Counted from the first letter of the stretch, positions 1 through 9,524 are shown. The stretch is 64,000 bases of DNA from Chondrus crispus (GCF_000350225.1 NW_005179343.1:186001-250000), one strand, 5' to 3'. Notes: generated from the sequence alone by a model not told the origin. A program made the numbers and translations.

Positions 1-579
1 TAATACGACGGAGCCCTTCGAGGGAGACGTCGTTGCAACAGTCTCCGTCGGAAAATGGGTCACAGTAGCAGCGCTACGTCAACTGTGTCGCCTGATGGCT
101 CGAAACACCTACACCGGTTCGGTCGCAACCGAGGCCGATGGCACCAACACAAGATAAGGGAAAAATAGGTAGAATTAGAGATAGAAAAGGATAGGGAAAT
201 AAAGGAAAGAGAAAAGGGAACCCCGAGCGATAGAGGATGCCGTAGGCTTAGGTAAAAGGGAGCGTCTTGGTAGAGACGGACTTCGACCAAGGCGACATTC
301 AACTCCGGCAACTCGGGTTGGTTTATTGACTTGTTCGGTCAAAGGGCTAAGTTATATAGAGCCCCGCCGGGGCGAGTACAGTAGCTCCCGGCTCTAGATT
401 CTATATCTAATCTAGTGTCAGCAAAATTAATGCCAACTAATTAACTAAATAAAATAAAATAATTAAAAATTAAAACTGTGCAATTATTCACACGTGTGTC
501 CCCCAAACCCGGACTACTTTTCATATCCAAATATTTTCCTTTCTTTTCACCCCCCTTTCCAGGTGCGTATTGCACTACA
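1..579 (-). repeat. LTR of Ty3/gypsy family A, clipped by window edge
   Basis: Read on the minus strand, this stretch begins TGTAGTGCAATACGC at 579 and matches, in the same order, the LTRs at 26480-27418 and 39633-40672, so it is the same family. The far end lies outside the window. The bases just outside 579 are coding sequence of a J-domain protein rather than a polypurine tract, so this is a 5' or solo LTR that landed in or beside a host gene. A pyrimidine-rich run ending in CAG lies at about 545-562. Confidence 0.85.
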
Positions 580-969
580 GCGACTCCCACGGAGGTGGGC
601 GCTGCGTACCGCGCGGCGGCGCTCAAGCACCACCCGGACCGCGGCGGGAACGGCGCCGCGTTCGCCGCCGCGCGCGACAGCTACGACGCCATCCTGGCCG
701 CGCCGTGCGCTGCGTACCACCCGGCGTCGCTGCGCTCGTACCGCCACGCCGCCGCTGCCAACTGTGGCGGCATGTGGGGCATCCTCGGCGCCAGCGTCGT
801 CCCGTCGGCCGTCGGCCTCGCCGTCGGCGTCAGGCTCATGTACACCGGCAACGAGAGGAGCGGGCTCAGGGCAGGCGGCACCAGCAGGGTCGCCTCGCCG
901 GATGATAACCCCGTCCAGATCTCCGCTTCGTTTAGCCCCCATCAGCCCGCGCCGCGCGACACCGCTTAG
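580..969 (+). pseudogene. J-domain (DnaJ-like) protein, 5'-truncated by an LTR
   Basis: This reads as the C-terminal part of a J-domain co-chaperone, which would stimulate Hsp70 ATPase activity. The helix II-loop segment YRAAALKHHPDRGG is clear, with the HPD tripeptide at 631-639, followed by a helix III-like stretch. About 40 residues later comes a single hydrophobic, glycine-rich segment (roughly 765-842) that could be a membrane anchor. The N-terminal J-domain helix and the true start are missing because the LTR boundary falls at 579/580. An ORF stays open across that border from 478, so a chimeric product is conceivable but unproven. It ends at TAG 967-969, overlapping the end of the convergent PRMT7 copy. 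Which DnaJ subfamily it belongs to is not clear. Confidence 0.7.
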
Positions 970-3157
970 CTAAACCTACTCTGCACACACACAGTGAACG
1001 TGCCTGTCGAGGCTGCAAACCCGCTCCGGACTACCACCCGTCCGCTCGTGCCGACCTGCGTCCTCAACGCTTCCCCCACTAGCGATACCTCGCTTCGCTC
1101 CACCGCCGACATTTTCATTCCGTTGTACTCCACCCAGAGACGTACCGCGTCCACGCCCTTTGCTGTGTCCACAATTAGGTCGCCTTCCGTCATGCTTGTT
1201 ATCTGTTTCGGGGAAAACGTGAAGAGGTCGTATTCATGGAGCACCACTGCCGCACTGCTGGGTGACATCCTGTATTGGAAGAGGGGGAGCGACACCCGTT
1301 CTTCCCTGGGCCAGTCAGAGTACAGCGCGCTCAAGCTGCGGTGATGCAGCCCCTGTACCTCGTCAATTGCCCCAAATGATCGCTGCATTGTATCTTTCGG
1401 GAAGCAGATCGCTTGCGCTATCACTCGTGCTGTCCCTGGCACCATCACCGCGTTTGCCGAAAGCACGTCCGCGAGAACGTTGCGTTGTATGATCAGGTTG
1501 CAGTGTTGACAACGGATACGATGACATGGCCCGTGTGAACGGCTCGGACATCACCACTTCCAAACCGCTATAGTCGGACTTGTCCTGCTTTTGCACGTTC
1601 TCTGCTTCCACAGGGGATGATAGGGGCGTGTACTCCATGTATATTGCATGCGACGTCTCCGTCGCTTGATGTGCCACCACTTGTCTGTACAGTAACGCCG
1701 AGAATTCACTGTCTTCCTCGATAGAGACGATTTCTATGGCCTTGTTCTTGTACGCCACTTTGCTCGCCAGCAGCGCACAGATTCCGCTGTCACTGATGTC
1801 TATACAGCGAAGTGGCCGAGCCACCTTGGCTTCATTCTCCTTCATTCCCTTTCCACTGGAGCCTGCCTTCTCCATGGCCTTTTTTATGTTTAATTTTAAA
1901 GAAGCCAGCCAGTTTGCGTCGCCTAATTCATAGATGCGGTACGGACCACCCGGCAATATATGGTACCCACAGGTACATGTATCTGGCGCGCTGCTATCCA
2001 GCCCATGTAAATGAGAATGACATCCGGTCGTGTCGCATGGTTATTGGAATCCTCTCATCGTTTGACGCTGCACCTTGCGTTGCCAGCATGGGATTGAAAA
2101 CAGTCAGCCAATGATCCTGCCAGTTCTCAACCCCAGGTTTTTTTGAGTAGACAGCTTCTCCGTTTCCTGTAAGGTCCAGTTCCCACCACGTCACAATCGT
2201 GTTTGGCGTCCCATTCCGGATTCGCCGTATGTAGCGACTTTGCTTCCTCTCGCTGCATTCTTCCAGACCTTGAGACTCAAAATCGAAGCTGAACAACTCG
2301 ACAGCTTCAGTCAAAAATTCGTAGTCTTTTCCTTCTTCCAGTGCTTCCATGTGAAGCGAAAGGCCTTGGCCCCTCCCCTAGCAGTCTTTCGCATTTTCAC
2401 TGCGATGAAAGGGGAACGTGCTCCCGAGCCTATTGAAATTTGCACAAAATTCGTTTTGCAGAACCGCGCCATAAAGCGCGGCTTTAGCGGGTATTACAGT
2501 AGCGTTCTCTCTAAGTGGATTCTTTCATGCATGGGAGATTGTCTCGAGGCAATTTTCTCGGAGCAGAGCACTATCAAAAACCTCGGTAACAAGAGCATCA
2601 GCCCTCTTAGGCAGCGCGAGATCTTTCGCTTGGAAGTCATCTTGTGGCGCATGAAAATCAGTTGAGGCGCCGACGTGCACTGATATTTTGTCTTGCATTT
2701 GGTTCTCTTCTACAACTCGTGTTGCCAGGTTAGCCAACGGCTGGAACAGCTCTACTGCATCCACATGTTTCGCACCAGCACGAGCTGCTAACATCGCTAG
2801 CAATCCAGTCCCAGTCCCGATGTCTAAAACCCTACTCTCAGGCCGCTTTTGCAAAGCGCGAGACAATGCCTCCGCATACTTTGCGCATCTGTCGTTGTCA
2901 TTGAGCATTGAGGTCATTTGAGAGAGCTTGATGGCATTCGTCATTGCATCCTGATTCGTCACTCCACACTCTTGCGTCACCATAAACCCTCCATGGTAAG
3001 GATTCGGAATCGCACGGAAAATGACAAGGTTACCAGACTCGTCTGCGGTCACCAAAGTTTCGTTCAATGCAAGCTGTTGTACAGCATTCACGACGCCAAC
3101 TTCTGGCATGAGGCTTCTTCCGCCTCCAGCGAGGGCTCCATCAAATCTATCCCCCAT
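966..3157 (-). pseudogene. PRMT7: Protein arginine methyltransferase 7 (PRMT7) pseudogene
   Basis: PRMT7 monomethylates arginine in proteins using S-adenosylmethionine and has two tandem methyltransferase modules. Both are visible. Module 1 has the SAM-binding motif VLDIGTGTGLLAMLAARAGA (about 2770-2829), the acidic pair of the double-E loop region in ALVTEVFDSALL (about 2580-2617), then ENATVIPAKAALYG and WWELDLTGNGEA...WQDHWLTVF. Module 2 has TCTCGYHILPGGPYRIYELG, the ISDSGICALLA motif and VVMSEPF, and ends in a typical C-terminal beta-barrel segment. The frame is kept from 3157 to about 1994 but carries TGA at 2525-2527 and TAG at 2378-2380. The frame then shifts between about 1957 and 1994 and again near 1480-1510. 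The copy is therefore non-functional unless the assembly is wrong. The start at 3157 gives a short N-terminus; the region upstream to 3340 shows nothing further. Confidence 0.85.
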
Positions 3158-3351
3158 TTAAGGTATGTGACCAATGTCTCGTTGAGGACAGCGGGCGCAC
3201 GGCGGTTGGGATAAACGATACCGTCTTCCCGGCTGCAGCTGATGCAGGTGCAGTCAAACACTTTCTCGAAAACTGAGATATGATTTCAAGCTGCATAGCG
3301 CGGTTCCCTGGTCACATCAGCCTCTTCCTGCGCTCACAAATTTGCATCATC
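3158..3351. other. Short intergenic stretch, nothing recognised
   Basis: No ORF, repeat or RNA gene was recognised between the PRMT7 copy and the copia insertion. The last five bases, TCATC (3347-3351), are the left copy of the copia target-site duplication. Confidence 0.5.
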
Positions 3352-3463
3352 TGATGAATCGTAATCCTCATGGGGGTGTCTTTACTCGTCGTCGCCGTCT
3401 CGTGGGTCTAAGTACCGCTGGTGACAGACTGTAATGCTGACAGTCTGTCCTTGCGGTCGGTCA
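3352..3463 (-). repeat. 3' LTR of copia element
   Basis: The 112-bp repeat is the downstream LTR relative to the minus-strand element. It contains a perfect 10-bp inverted repeat, GACAGACTGT/ACAGTCTGTC, around a 7-base loop, which may fold in the transcript. The RNase H ORF runs into this LTR. Confidence 0.95.
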
Positions 3464-5462
3464 CGCGCGCACCTGTCAGCGTCTGATGAAGAGAGTTGCG
3501 GTCCGTCAGTCCCGGGGGACGCTGAGGGGTGCGCGTGAAGGTTGTGCCGGGGTGCGCTTTCGGATCGGGGCTGCGGGGCTCATTTGGTTGGATGATTTTG
3601 CAGATTTCTTGAAAGCGGATGGGTCCGAGCGCTTTTGTGAATAGGTCTGCTGGGTTGCCCGCGGATGGGATGTGTTGCGCGATGATAGCGGCGCCTTGGA
3701 TGTGATGTTGAAGGTGGTGGTGCCTGACATCGATGAGCTTCCTTCTGCGCGTGGGGGCGGAATTTTCCGCGACTTGTATGGTCGATTGGTTGTCGATGAA
3801 TACTGTCGTGGGGTGCTGTTGTGGGTGCTTCATGTCCCGAAGCAGCCGACGAAGCCATAGCGTCTTCTGGGCGGCGAGCGAGGCTGCTATGTATTCAGCC
3901 TCGCAGGTTGACAGGGCTACGCCGTCTTGTGGCGCCGATGTCCAGGCTATCGGGGAGTGGCCGATAGTGTGTATTATGCCTGTGAGCGACTTGCGGCTTT
4001 TGGCATTTGCATAGTCTGCGTCACTGTATGTGCGCAGACATATCGGGGCTCGAGCGTGATACGAGATGGCCTTGCTCTTGGTGCCCTCGAGATATCGCAG
4101 GAGCCATTTGAGCGCGTGCCAATTTGCTTGGCTCGGTTGCTTGCTGTGTCGCGTCAGCTGGTTGGTGGTGTGGTATGCGTCGTAGCGAGTGCTGTCGACG
4201 ACATACCGGAGGTCTCCTAGAATGGAGCGGTAGTGGTTGGCAAGCGTGGGGGATAGGTGCGCTGTTTGGTTCTCTACGTTCTTGTTTGGCTTTTGCGGCG
4301 CGGGGGTTGTTTTTGGATTGCATTCCGACATGTTGTGTTTTGCAAGTATCGTGCTTATGGTCTGTTCTTGCGAGATGTGGATGCTTCCTTGTGCGTCGCG
4401 TGTTATTTGCCATCCGAGGTACAAATGAGGGAAACCGAGATTTTTGATGTTGTAATTTTGCTTGAGGGCGGTGAGTAGTTCATTGATGAGTGCTTGGTTT
4501 GAAGCGGTGACTAGGAAGTCGTCCATGCTTACAGCGAACAGCAGTATGCCCGTTGTGTGTGTTTTGGTGAATAGACATGGATGGCTGTCGCATTGCTGAT
4601 AGCCTCGCGTGGTGAGGTGTTTCTGAAGGCCGGCGCTGTAACGGTGGCCGGCGGATCGGCCCTCATATAGGTTGCCTATTAGTTGTCCCGCTTTGGTGCC
4701 GTGCTTGAGGTTGCCGTCGAATCGGGGGAGCTGTCTCACATAGATGGGGAAGCGGGGGTCATGTGTCTCGTGTAAGTACGCAGCCGTGATGTCCATGTAC
4801 TGTAGAGGCCATCTGTGTGATGCGGCGATTGCTACGATTGTGCGCACTGACGTTTTCTCTGCCATGAAAGTGCACGTTTGTTTAGGATCGAAGTGTTTGC
4901 CTGTCTGCATGCGGTCGCCTCGTATGGAACAGCGTGCCTTTCGTTTTGCTATTTTTCCTGTTGGTGTACGTTTGTATCTGTACGTCATCGTGAGGGGTAT
5001 GAGTTTTTCGTGCGGGGGCACGTCTGATGGCGGTATCCATTTTATCGTGGTCTGTTGGTCCAGCATGTCTAATTCAGCGTTGTGTGCGGTCTCCCATTCT
5101 GCCGCGTCCGGGTACTGCCGTGCTGCGTGGGCATGGCGTGGTGCTGTTGTGGTTTGGTCGATGGTTCGTGGTGGTGGTATGTATCGGTGCTTGTTGTTGC
5201 TTTGTGCTCGAGGTTTGGGTTTTGTCAGTTTGGTTTTGAATGCGTGCGTTGACGTGTGTGTGGGATCCCGGTGTCGTGAGTATGGTTTGAAGTCGATCGC
5301 TCGGATGACCCTGTATCGCGCACTGTTTATCGTGATGGTCATGATGTGCGTTTCCGATGTTGGGAACATGTATCGGACGGGTTCGCTGCGAGCTTGGAGT
5401 TTGGTTTTGTGTGCGTGAATTGGTGCCGTTCCGATTTGCCCGAAGGCGAAGATGCGTGTCAT
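3408..5462 (-). CDS. Copia reverse transcriptase and RNase H
   Basis: A 684-residue ORF of the copia polyprotein. The N-terminal third holds the RT entry segment (AEWETAHNAELDMLDQQTTI, then YKRTPTGKIAKRKARCSIRG), the palm motif MDITAAYLH, and VSMDDFLVTA, which replaces the usual YVDDIL. Further on are the copia signatures YLGWQITRD and YRSILGDLRYV, then the RNase H motifs YSDADYANAKSRKSLTG and STCEAEYIAAS, and the closing segment IPSAGNPADLFTKAL. It lies downstream of the integrase ORF, as expected for copia. The product would copy the element RNA into DNA inside virus-like particles. Confidence 0.95.
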   Translation of the reverse strand: MTRIFAFGQIGTAPIHAHKTKLQARSEPVRYMFPTSETHIMTITINSARYRVIRAIDFKPYSRHRDPTHTSTHAFKTKLTKPKPRAQSNNKHRYIPPPRTIDQTTTAPRHAHAARQYPDAAEWETAHNAELDMLDQQTTIKWIPPSDVPPHEKLIPLTMTYRYKRTPTGKIAKRKARCSIRGDRMQTGKHFDPKQTCTFMAEKTSVRTIVAIAASHRWPLQYMDITAAYLHETHDPRFPIYVRQLPRFDGNLKHGTKAGQLIGNLYEGRSAGHRYSAGLQKHLTTRGYQQCDSHPCLFTKTHTTGILLFAVSMDDFLVTASNQALINELLTALKQNYNIKNLGFPHLYLGWQITRDAQGSIHISQEQTISTILAKHNMSECNPKTTPAPQKPNKNVENQTAHLSPTLANHYRSILGDLRYVVDSTRYDAYHTTNQLTRHSKQPSQANWHALKWLLRYLEGTKSKAISYHARAPICLRTYSDADYANAKSRKSLTGIIHTIGHSPIAWTSAPQDGVALSTCEAEYIAASLAAQKTLWLRRLLRDMKHPQQHPTTVFIDNQSTIQVAENSAPTRRRKLIDVRHHHLQHHIQGAAIIAQHIPSAGNPADLFTKALGPIRFQEICKIIQPNEPRSPDPKAHPGTTFTRTPQRPPGLTDRNSLHQTLTGARVTDRKDRLSALQSVTSGT

Positions 5463-5471
5463 GCGCGCTGG

Positions 5472-6128
5472 TCAGCCGTGCCAAAGGCTCCACGGGCTTT
5501 TTTTGGTGACGCTGTGTCTCATTATGTTGTAGTTGAAGACAACATCGCGTACTGCGCCCTCCCAAAATTGGGGTGGTAGTGACGCGTGATGAAGTGCTGC
5601 TCTGGCACTTGTGAACAGCGTTTTGTTGATTCTTTCGGCAATAGAATTTTCTTGTGGCTGGTGGGGGGTGTTGGTTATATGCTGTATGCCGTGAGATTGA
5701 TATGTGCTTTTTGCGTGCGTCGATGTGAATTCTTTAGCGTTGTCTGTCCTGTACGCCTGGGGGAGTTTGTTTTGTAGGGACAACGTGTGGAACAACTGCA
5801 GTATTATGGCGTTCACTTCTTGTCTCTTGCAAATGTAGTAGGTGACCAGGTATCTGCTGGCCGTGTCTATGCAGGTGAATATATGTGCATTTCCGTGTGT
5901 TGACGGGGGCGTGATGGGGCCGCATGTGTCTGAGCTGAGTTGCTCTGCGATTTGTTGTGAGTGGTGTGCGGTTGGGTGCGGCCGGGGAGATTGTCGAGCG
6001 TGCGCACATGAGGAACAGCTGATGGGTGGGGGGCGCCTTGGAGGCTGGCTGGGAAGTTGGTGATGGTTCCTTCCTGTGCCATGCGTTGGAGCGCTTTGGG
6101 CGGGGAGTGGTTGAGGGTGAGGTGACAC
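5472..6128 (-). CDS. Copia integrase core
   Basis: A 218-residue ORF with the RNase H-fold integrase core: SRYLVTYYI after the first catalytic region, RTDNAKEFTS carrying the second catalytic aspartate, and HQPQENSIAERINKTLF carrying the catalytic glutamate, in the DD35E spacing typical of copia. The following FWEGAVRDVVFNYNIMRH segment is also standard for the family. It sits between Gag and RT. An upstream zinc-binding domain is not clearly visible in this frame. Confidence 0.92.
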   Translation of the reverse strand: MSPHPQPLPAQSAPTHGTGRNHHQLPSQPPRRPPPISCSSCAHARQSPRPHPTAHHSQQIAEQLSSDTCGPITPPSTHGNAHIFTCIDTASRYLVTYYICKRQEVNAIILQLFHTLSLQNKLPQAYRTDNAKEFTSTHAKSTYQSHGIQHITNTPHQPQENSIAERINKTLFTSARAALHHASLPPQFWEGAVRDVVFNYNIMRHSVTKKSPWSLWHG

Positions 6129-6409
6129 TCGTACGCGGTTGCTGTGGTTTTTGTCAGTTGTTTGGGTGTGTGTGGATTGGGGTCGTGGAAGTGTTGTATT
6201 TTTGGCGATCGGGTTTTGGTGGGTGTGCGATTTGGCAATAGGTGTGCTGATTTTGTCGCTGATCGGGGTGGGGTGGCCTGTGCTGTGGCCGTTGGTTGCT
6301 TGGTCGTCGTGCGGTTGTTGGCTCGTGGTAGCATGGTGCGTGCACTTTTGGCTGTGTGTCGGGTGGTGCTTTTTCGGGGTGACCAGGCATAGGCGTGCAG
6401 TGATTTATT

Positions 6410-7627
6410 CTATGGAGCCGTGCCGATGACTTTGTTTTGTCTGTCCCTGATGTGTGCCGTATTTCTGTCAAATGTGACCGTGCATTTTAGTGATGCTAGA
6501 GCGTGGAAAGATACTAGTGTGTATGGAATGTTCGGGCTGTGTACTGCTTTGAGGCGTAGGGGGTACCCCTTATTGGTATATGTCTGAATGGTGCCGGCGT
6601 GGGTGCATTTCGTGGGTTGGTTAGTTGCTGTGAGAGATTTTGTGAGATGGGCGAGGAGCTTCATGTGTGGTAGGGGGCGGGATGTGTGCGTGGGATGCGC
6701 TGCCGAGTCTAGGATGAACGTACCCGCCTCGCCTTGATGGTGGTCGGGTTCGGTGTCGGTGTCGTCCATGTTGAGCTCACTGTAATGCGCGTCGTCTGGT
6801 TCGAGAATGGCTCGTGCCTTGGCGGCGGGTCGCCGACGTGCTGTCTTTTGATTCTGCGGATGATTTTGGTCTCGACATTCGCTGTCCGCGTGTTGCGGGT
6901 TCCTGACGCCCTTTGAGATGTGATGGCGGCAGGGGTTGGTGTGTTTTGTGGCGGGTCGGCGTATTTGGCGGGGTTGGGGGCGGCGCCCGTGGGTTGGTAG
7001 GTACGCTCGTGGGCTGGTTGCTGCTTGTGGCCAAGGGTTGCTTGGTTGGATGGCTTGAAGGTATGTTTCGATTCGATTGTATTTGTGCACGAAGTCCTTC
7101 ACGTCTTTGGGTTGCAGTGACAGGAGCTGGAGTCCGATGTCCACTGTTGTTGGGTTTTGTTTGAGGCCTTCGATCATGTCGTCTACTGTTGCGCTCTGTT
7201 TGGCGATGTCGGGGTAGCGAGCCGCGATCATTTGCGCCCTAATGGTCTCATGGCGTTGGATGTATTCATGGATTGATTGGCCTGGTTCGATGTGGCACTG
7301 TTCCGCTAGTTGTTTTAGGTACAGGTGGTCACTCGCATTTGTTGTGTCGAGATGAGCTTTGAGCTTCTCGAGGATGTCGTGTGGTGTGGGGTTTTCGTCT
7401 GGCATAAGAAGGAGGTTGATGATGTCCGCTGGTATTGTGGCTAGCATTTTGCCCAAGAGTTTGTGCTTGGCGTGGAGGTAGGATTTTCGTTCCTGCTCGC
7501 CGTCTGGGGTGGGCGGGTTGCCCTCGATATGTTCGATTGCATCTTGTGTGTAGGCTGCGGATTTTATGGCCAGGAGCCATGGTCCATAGTTAGATCGGTC
7601 GAGCTTGGGGATATCCTTAATGTCCAT
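6410..7627 (-). CDS. Copia Gag and protease
   Basis: A 405-residue ORF beginning MDIKDIPKLDRSNYGPWLLA, the standard N-terminus of copia Gag. The central helical part includes SIHEYIQRHETIRAQMIAAR. A Cys/His-rich zinc-knuckle-like stretch lies around residues 235-260, and an aspartic protease motif, FILDSAAHPTH, lies near residue 310. The start at 7627 is close to the 5' LTR at 7864-7975, leaving about 235 bp of leader. Confidence 0.9.
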   Translation of the reverse strand: MDIKDIPKLDRSNYGPWLLAIKSAAYTQDAIEHIEGNPPTPDGEQERKSYLHAKHKLLGKMLATIPADIINLLLMPDENPTPHDILEKLKAHLDTTNASDHLYLKQLAEQCHIEPGQSIHEYIQRHETIRAQMIAARYPDIAKQSATVDDMIEGLKQNPTTVDIGLQLLSLQPKDVKDFVHKYNRIETYLQAIQPSNPWPQAATSPRAYLPTHGRRPQPRQIRRPATKHTNPCRHHISKGVRNPQHADSECRDQNHPQNQKTARRRPAAKARAILEPDDAHYSELNMDDTDTEPDHHQGEAGTFILDSAAHPTHTSRPLPHMKLLAHLTKSLTATNQPTKCTHAGTIQTYTNKGYPLRLKAVHSPNIPYTLVSFHALASLKCTVTFDRNTAHIRDRQNKVIGTAP

Positions 7628-7863
7628 GGTGGTGAGCGTGTGAGATCGTTGGTGCCTGGGAGGAGGGATGTAGAGAAGGGCTGCTGGATGCAGGAGGTTG
7701 GGTGTTGATGAGGATTCGGAAAGGGGGCGGCGGGGGCGGGTTGTGATGCCTGTCTTTCCGGCTCGTCTGTTTGCAGACGCTCGACGGCTGCGAGTGCGTG
7801 TAGCGCGATCCAGTTTGCGTTCAGTTGATGTTGTGTCGTAGTGGTGCGAAGCAGGCCATAAAC

Positions 7864-7975
7864 TGATGAATCGTAATCCTCATGGGGGTGTCTTTACTCG
7901 TCGTCGCCGTCTCGTGGGTCTAAGTACCGCTGGTGACAGACTGTAATGCTGACAGTCTGTCCTTGCGGTCCGTCA
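7864..7975 (-). repeat. 5' LTR of copia element
   Basis: The upstream copy of the 112-bp LTR for the minus-strand element, differing from 3352-3463 at about one base. It is followed directly by the right TCATC target duplication (7976-7980). Such short LTRs are at the low end for Ty1/copia. Confidence 0.95.
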
Positions 7976-8204
7976 TCATCCTCATGTCTATGATGGATAC
8001 AGCGCGGTAAAGCAGAAATGTATGCGACGCGGATAAAGGCATCGGTGAATTAAACGTCGTCCAAGTTGATGGTCTTCATATTCAATAATAATTTTTGAAA
8101 AACTTTTGGGCTTTTCTTTGATCCGTGATCCACAAAACAAATCAGCGGCAGACTTGACTGCCATCTCGTCGTCAAAGCCACTTCCGAGAATTTCCTACAT
8201 TTGA
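7976..8204. other. No gene seen
   Basis: An AT-richer stretch between the copia element and the next coding traces. It contains the right target duplication and no ORF or repeat that I can support. Confidence 0.4.
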
Positions 8205-8387
8205 TGTCCACAAGAGCACGCTGATCTGCAGATTGCCCAGCAACTCCATACGGTACTCAGATTTACAGGCAAGGTCAACGACGAGGTCAAAAACGCGTCG
8301 GCGGCTGAAAGTCTGTCGCAAGCGGTGGTATCTGGGAGCACTCTTCTGCTTTCACGAGGCCTTGTGAACAAACGATTGCTTGACTGA
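8205..8387 (+). pseudogene. Unrecognised coding remnant
   Basis: An open frame of about 60 codons without an ATG, running from just after a TGA at 8202 to TGA at 8385-8387. The translation (for example LQIAQQLHTVLRFTGKVNDE, then LSQAVVSGSTLLLSRGL) has balanced, protein-like composition and ends seven bases before the mL43-like ATG. It could be the C-terminal end of a truncated host gene or chance. I do not recognise the family. Confidence 0.25.
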
Positions 8388-8394
8388 TACAACA

Positions 8395-8840
8395 ATGGCG
8401 CGACGAGGAGTGTGGGAGCTAAATGAGGTAATTGTGCGATACCGCGCCAGCATCGGGAGCAGTCGAGGAATACGCAAGTTTGTGGCAAAATACCTCGCGG
8501 ATTTTGCTGAGCGCAACCCGCAGATTACTTTCAAGACCGAGATGTCCGTGGGGGACATCCTTGCGTCTTTGGCAAATATAGTGCATGCCTTTCATTCTTT
8601 ACTGACGTGTGCTCCTCTGGGTTCAAACGGAATACCTTCCTGATGTTAGCGAGACAACAGTCCGAGCTTCTATTTACTATTTACGCGGGTGTCGGCATCG
8701 AGCTGGCCGCCGGTGGTCGCAGAGGTTCGGTCGCGCGCGGTGTAGGTAAAAGTGCTGGGCTTGATCTCGTTGACTACGAACTGCGACTCCTCGAATGCAT
8801 GCAGGGCATCGCCGAGCTGGTGCAGAACTGTAGTTCTTGA
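8395..8840 (+). pseudogene. Mitochondrial large ribosomal subunit protein mL43-like, frameshifted
   Basis: The start MARRGVWELNEVIVRYRASI followed by GSSRGIRKFVAKYLADFAER and NPQITFKT matches the N-terminal L51/S25/CI-B8 thioredoxin-like domain of mL43 (yeast MRPL51), a component of the mitochondrial ribosome large subunit. The expected next segment, R-x-G-H-P-hydrophobic, is present as DVRGGHPCVFGKYS but in another frame, so there is a frameshift near 8537-8545. The second frame then stays open to 8840, but its later part has no clear match. It is either a decayed copy or an assembly error. The ATG at 8395 is preferred over an in-frame ATG five codons upstream because family members begin this way. 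Confidence 0.6.
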
Positions 8841-8924
8841 GGGATCCGCCGAGCCACAGGCGCGGGTGATCGCAGAGGCCGCGACTACCCTTGGGTAGCA
8901 ATTGAGGCATGGAGCGGTAGGGCT

Positions 8925-9215
8925 TGCTGCGGTTCATGGATGCCTCAAATATGCTCTGATTCCTCTTAGATGCTTTAAAGCTACGCAGTTTGTGGTGGCC
9001 CTCATGCTATAAATATCTAAAAGTAATCTTTAAAACATCCAATCAGCATTTAGTCATCTTTCAGGCATCCTTTAGACATCCAGTCTCTAAAGCACGTATC
9101 AGGCCGTCACCCGATCAGCATCTCCTACACATCCAGGACCCATCCAAAATATATCCAAAAATATCTAATAGACATCAAATAAACATCCCATATACATCTG
9201 CATACTTTACTGGGT
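8925..9215. repeat. Degenerate CATC-rich short-period tract
   Basis: The words CATCC, CATCT and CATCA recur many times every 8-20 bases in an AT-rich background, for example at 9038, 9053, 9067, 9077 and 9119-9200. The spacing is irregular, so this is not a clean microsatellite. It may be an old decayed tandem array. It is unlike the flanking GC-richer sequence. Confidence 0.5.
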
Positions 9216-9524
9216 ACGGTTAGTAGTTTCCCGCAGGTTTCCAGCTCGCCACTGGCCGTACTGCTCTATTCCCCAGTACGATTGCGTGTGTCCTGTGCGG
9301 TGTACCTCCATTGTCCTGTGCTTCCTACCGATTCGGATAATCATACCTTACGCTCCAGTGAAGCGGTCTCCCAAGCTCCCTTGTTTTTAGGTACAGCCTG
9401 TCCTTTTGCCGTTTACGGTTTAGCTACTCTACGGTTGTACCACACCAATCGCAGCTGCGACTGCGGCCATTTCTTTTCGGGATGACTGCAAGGCTTGCAA
9501 TCGATTTCTCTGTGTAGGGAGAGC

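Larger units (their letters stand above)
3352..7975 (-). mobile_element. Ty1/copia LTR retrotransposon, full length
   Basis: A complete-looking copia insertion in minus orientation. Direct repeats of 112 bp at 3352-3463 and 7864-7975 differ at about one position. They start TG and end CA, and are flanked by identical TCATC target duplications (3347-3351, 7976-7980). On the minus strand the order is Gag with zinc knuckle, protease motif, integrase, reverse transcriptase, RNase H, the order that defines Ty1/copia. Near-identical LTRs mean a recent insertion. The coding part is spread over three ORFs with about two or three breaks. Confidence 0.96.

Noticed and set aside
3351-3360. CTGATGA at the copia LTR border, reminiscent of a hammerhead ribozyme core
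   Set aside because: The C belongs to flanking sequence and no GAAA box or matching stems follow within the LTR.
4744-5418. 224-residue plus-strand ORF
   Set aside because: It lies wholly antisense to the copia polyprotein and has a Val/Cys/Gly-rich composition typical of a complement shadow.
8677-8937. Minus-strand frame with HQLGDALHAFEESQFVVNEI
   Set aside because: It reads protein-like for about 60 codons, but no family is recognised and it overlaps the end of the mL43-like region. Not strong enough to list.
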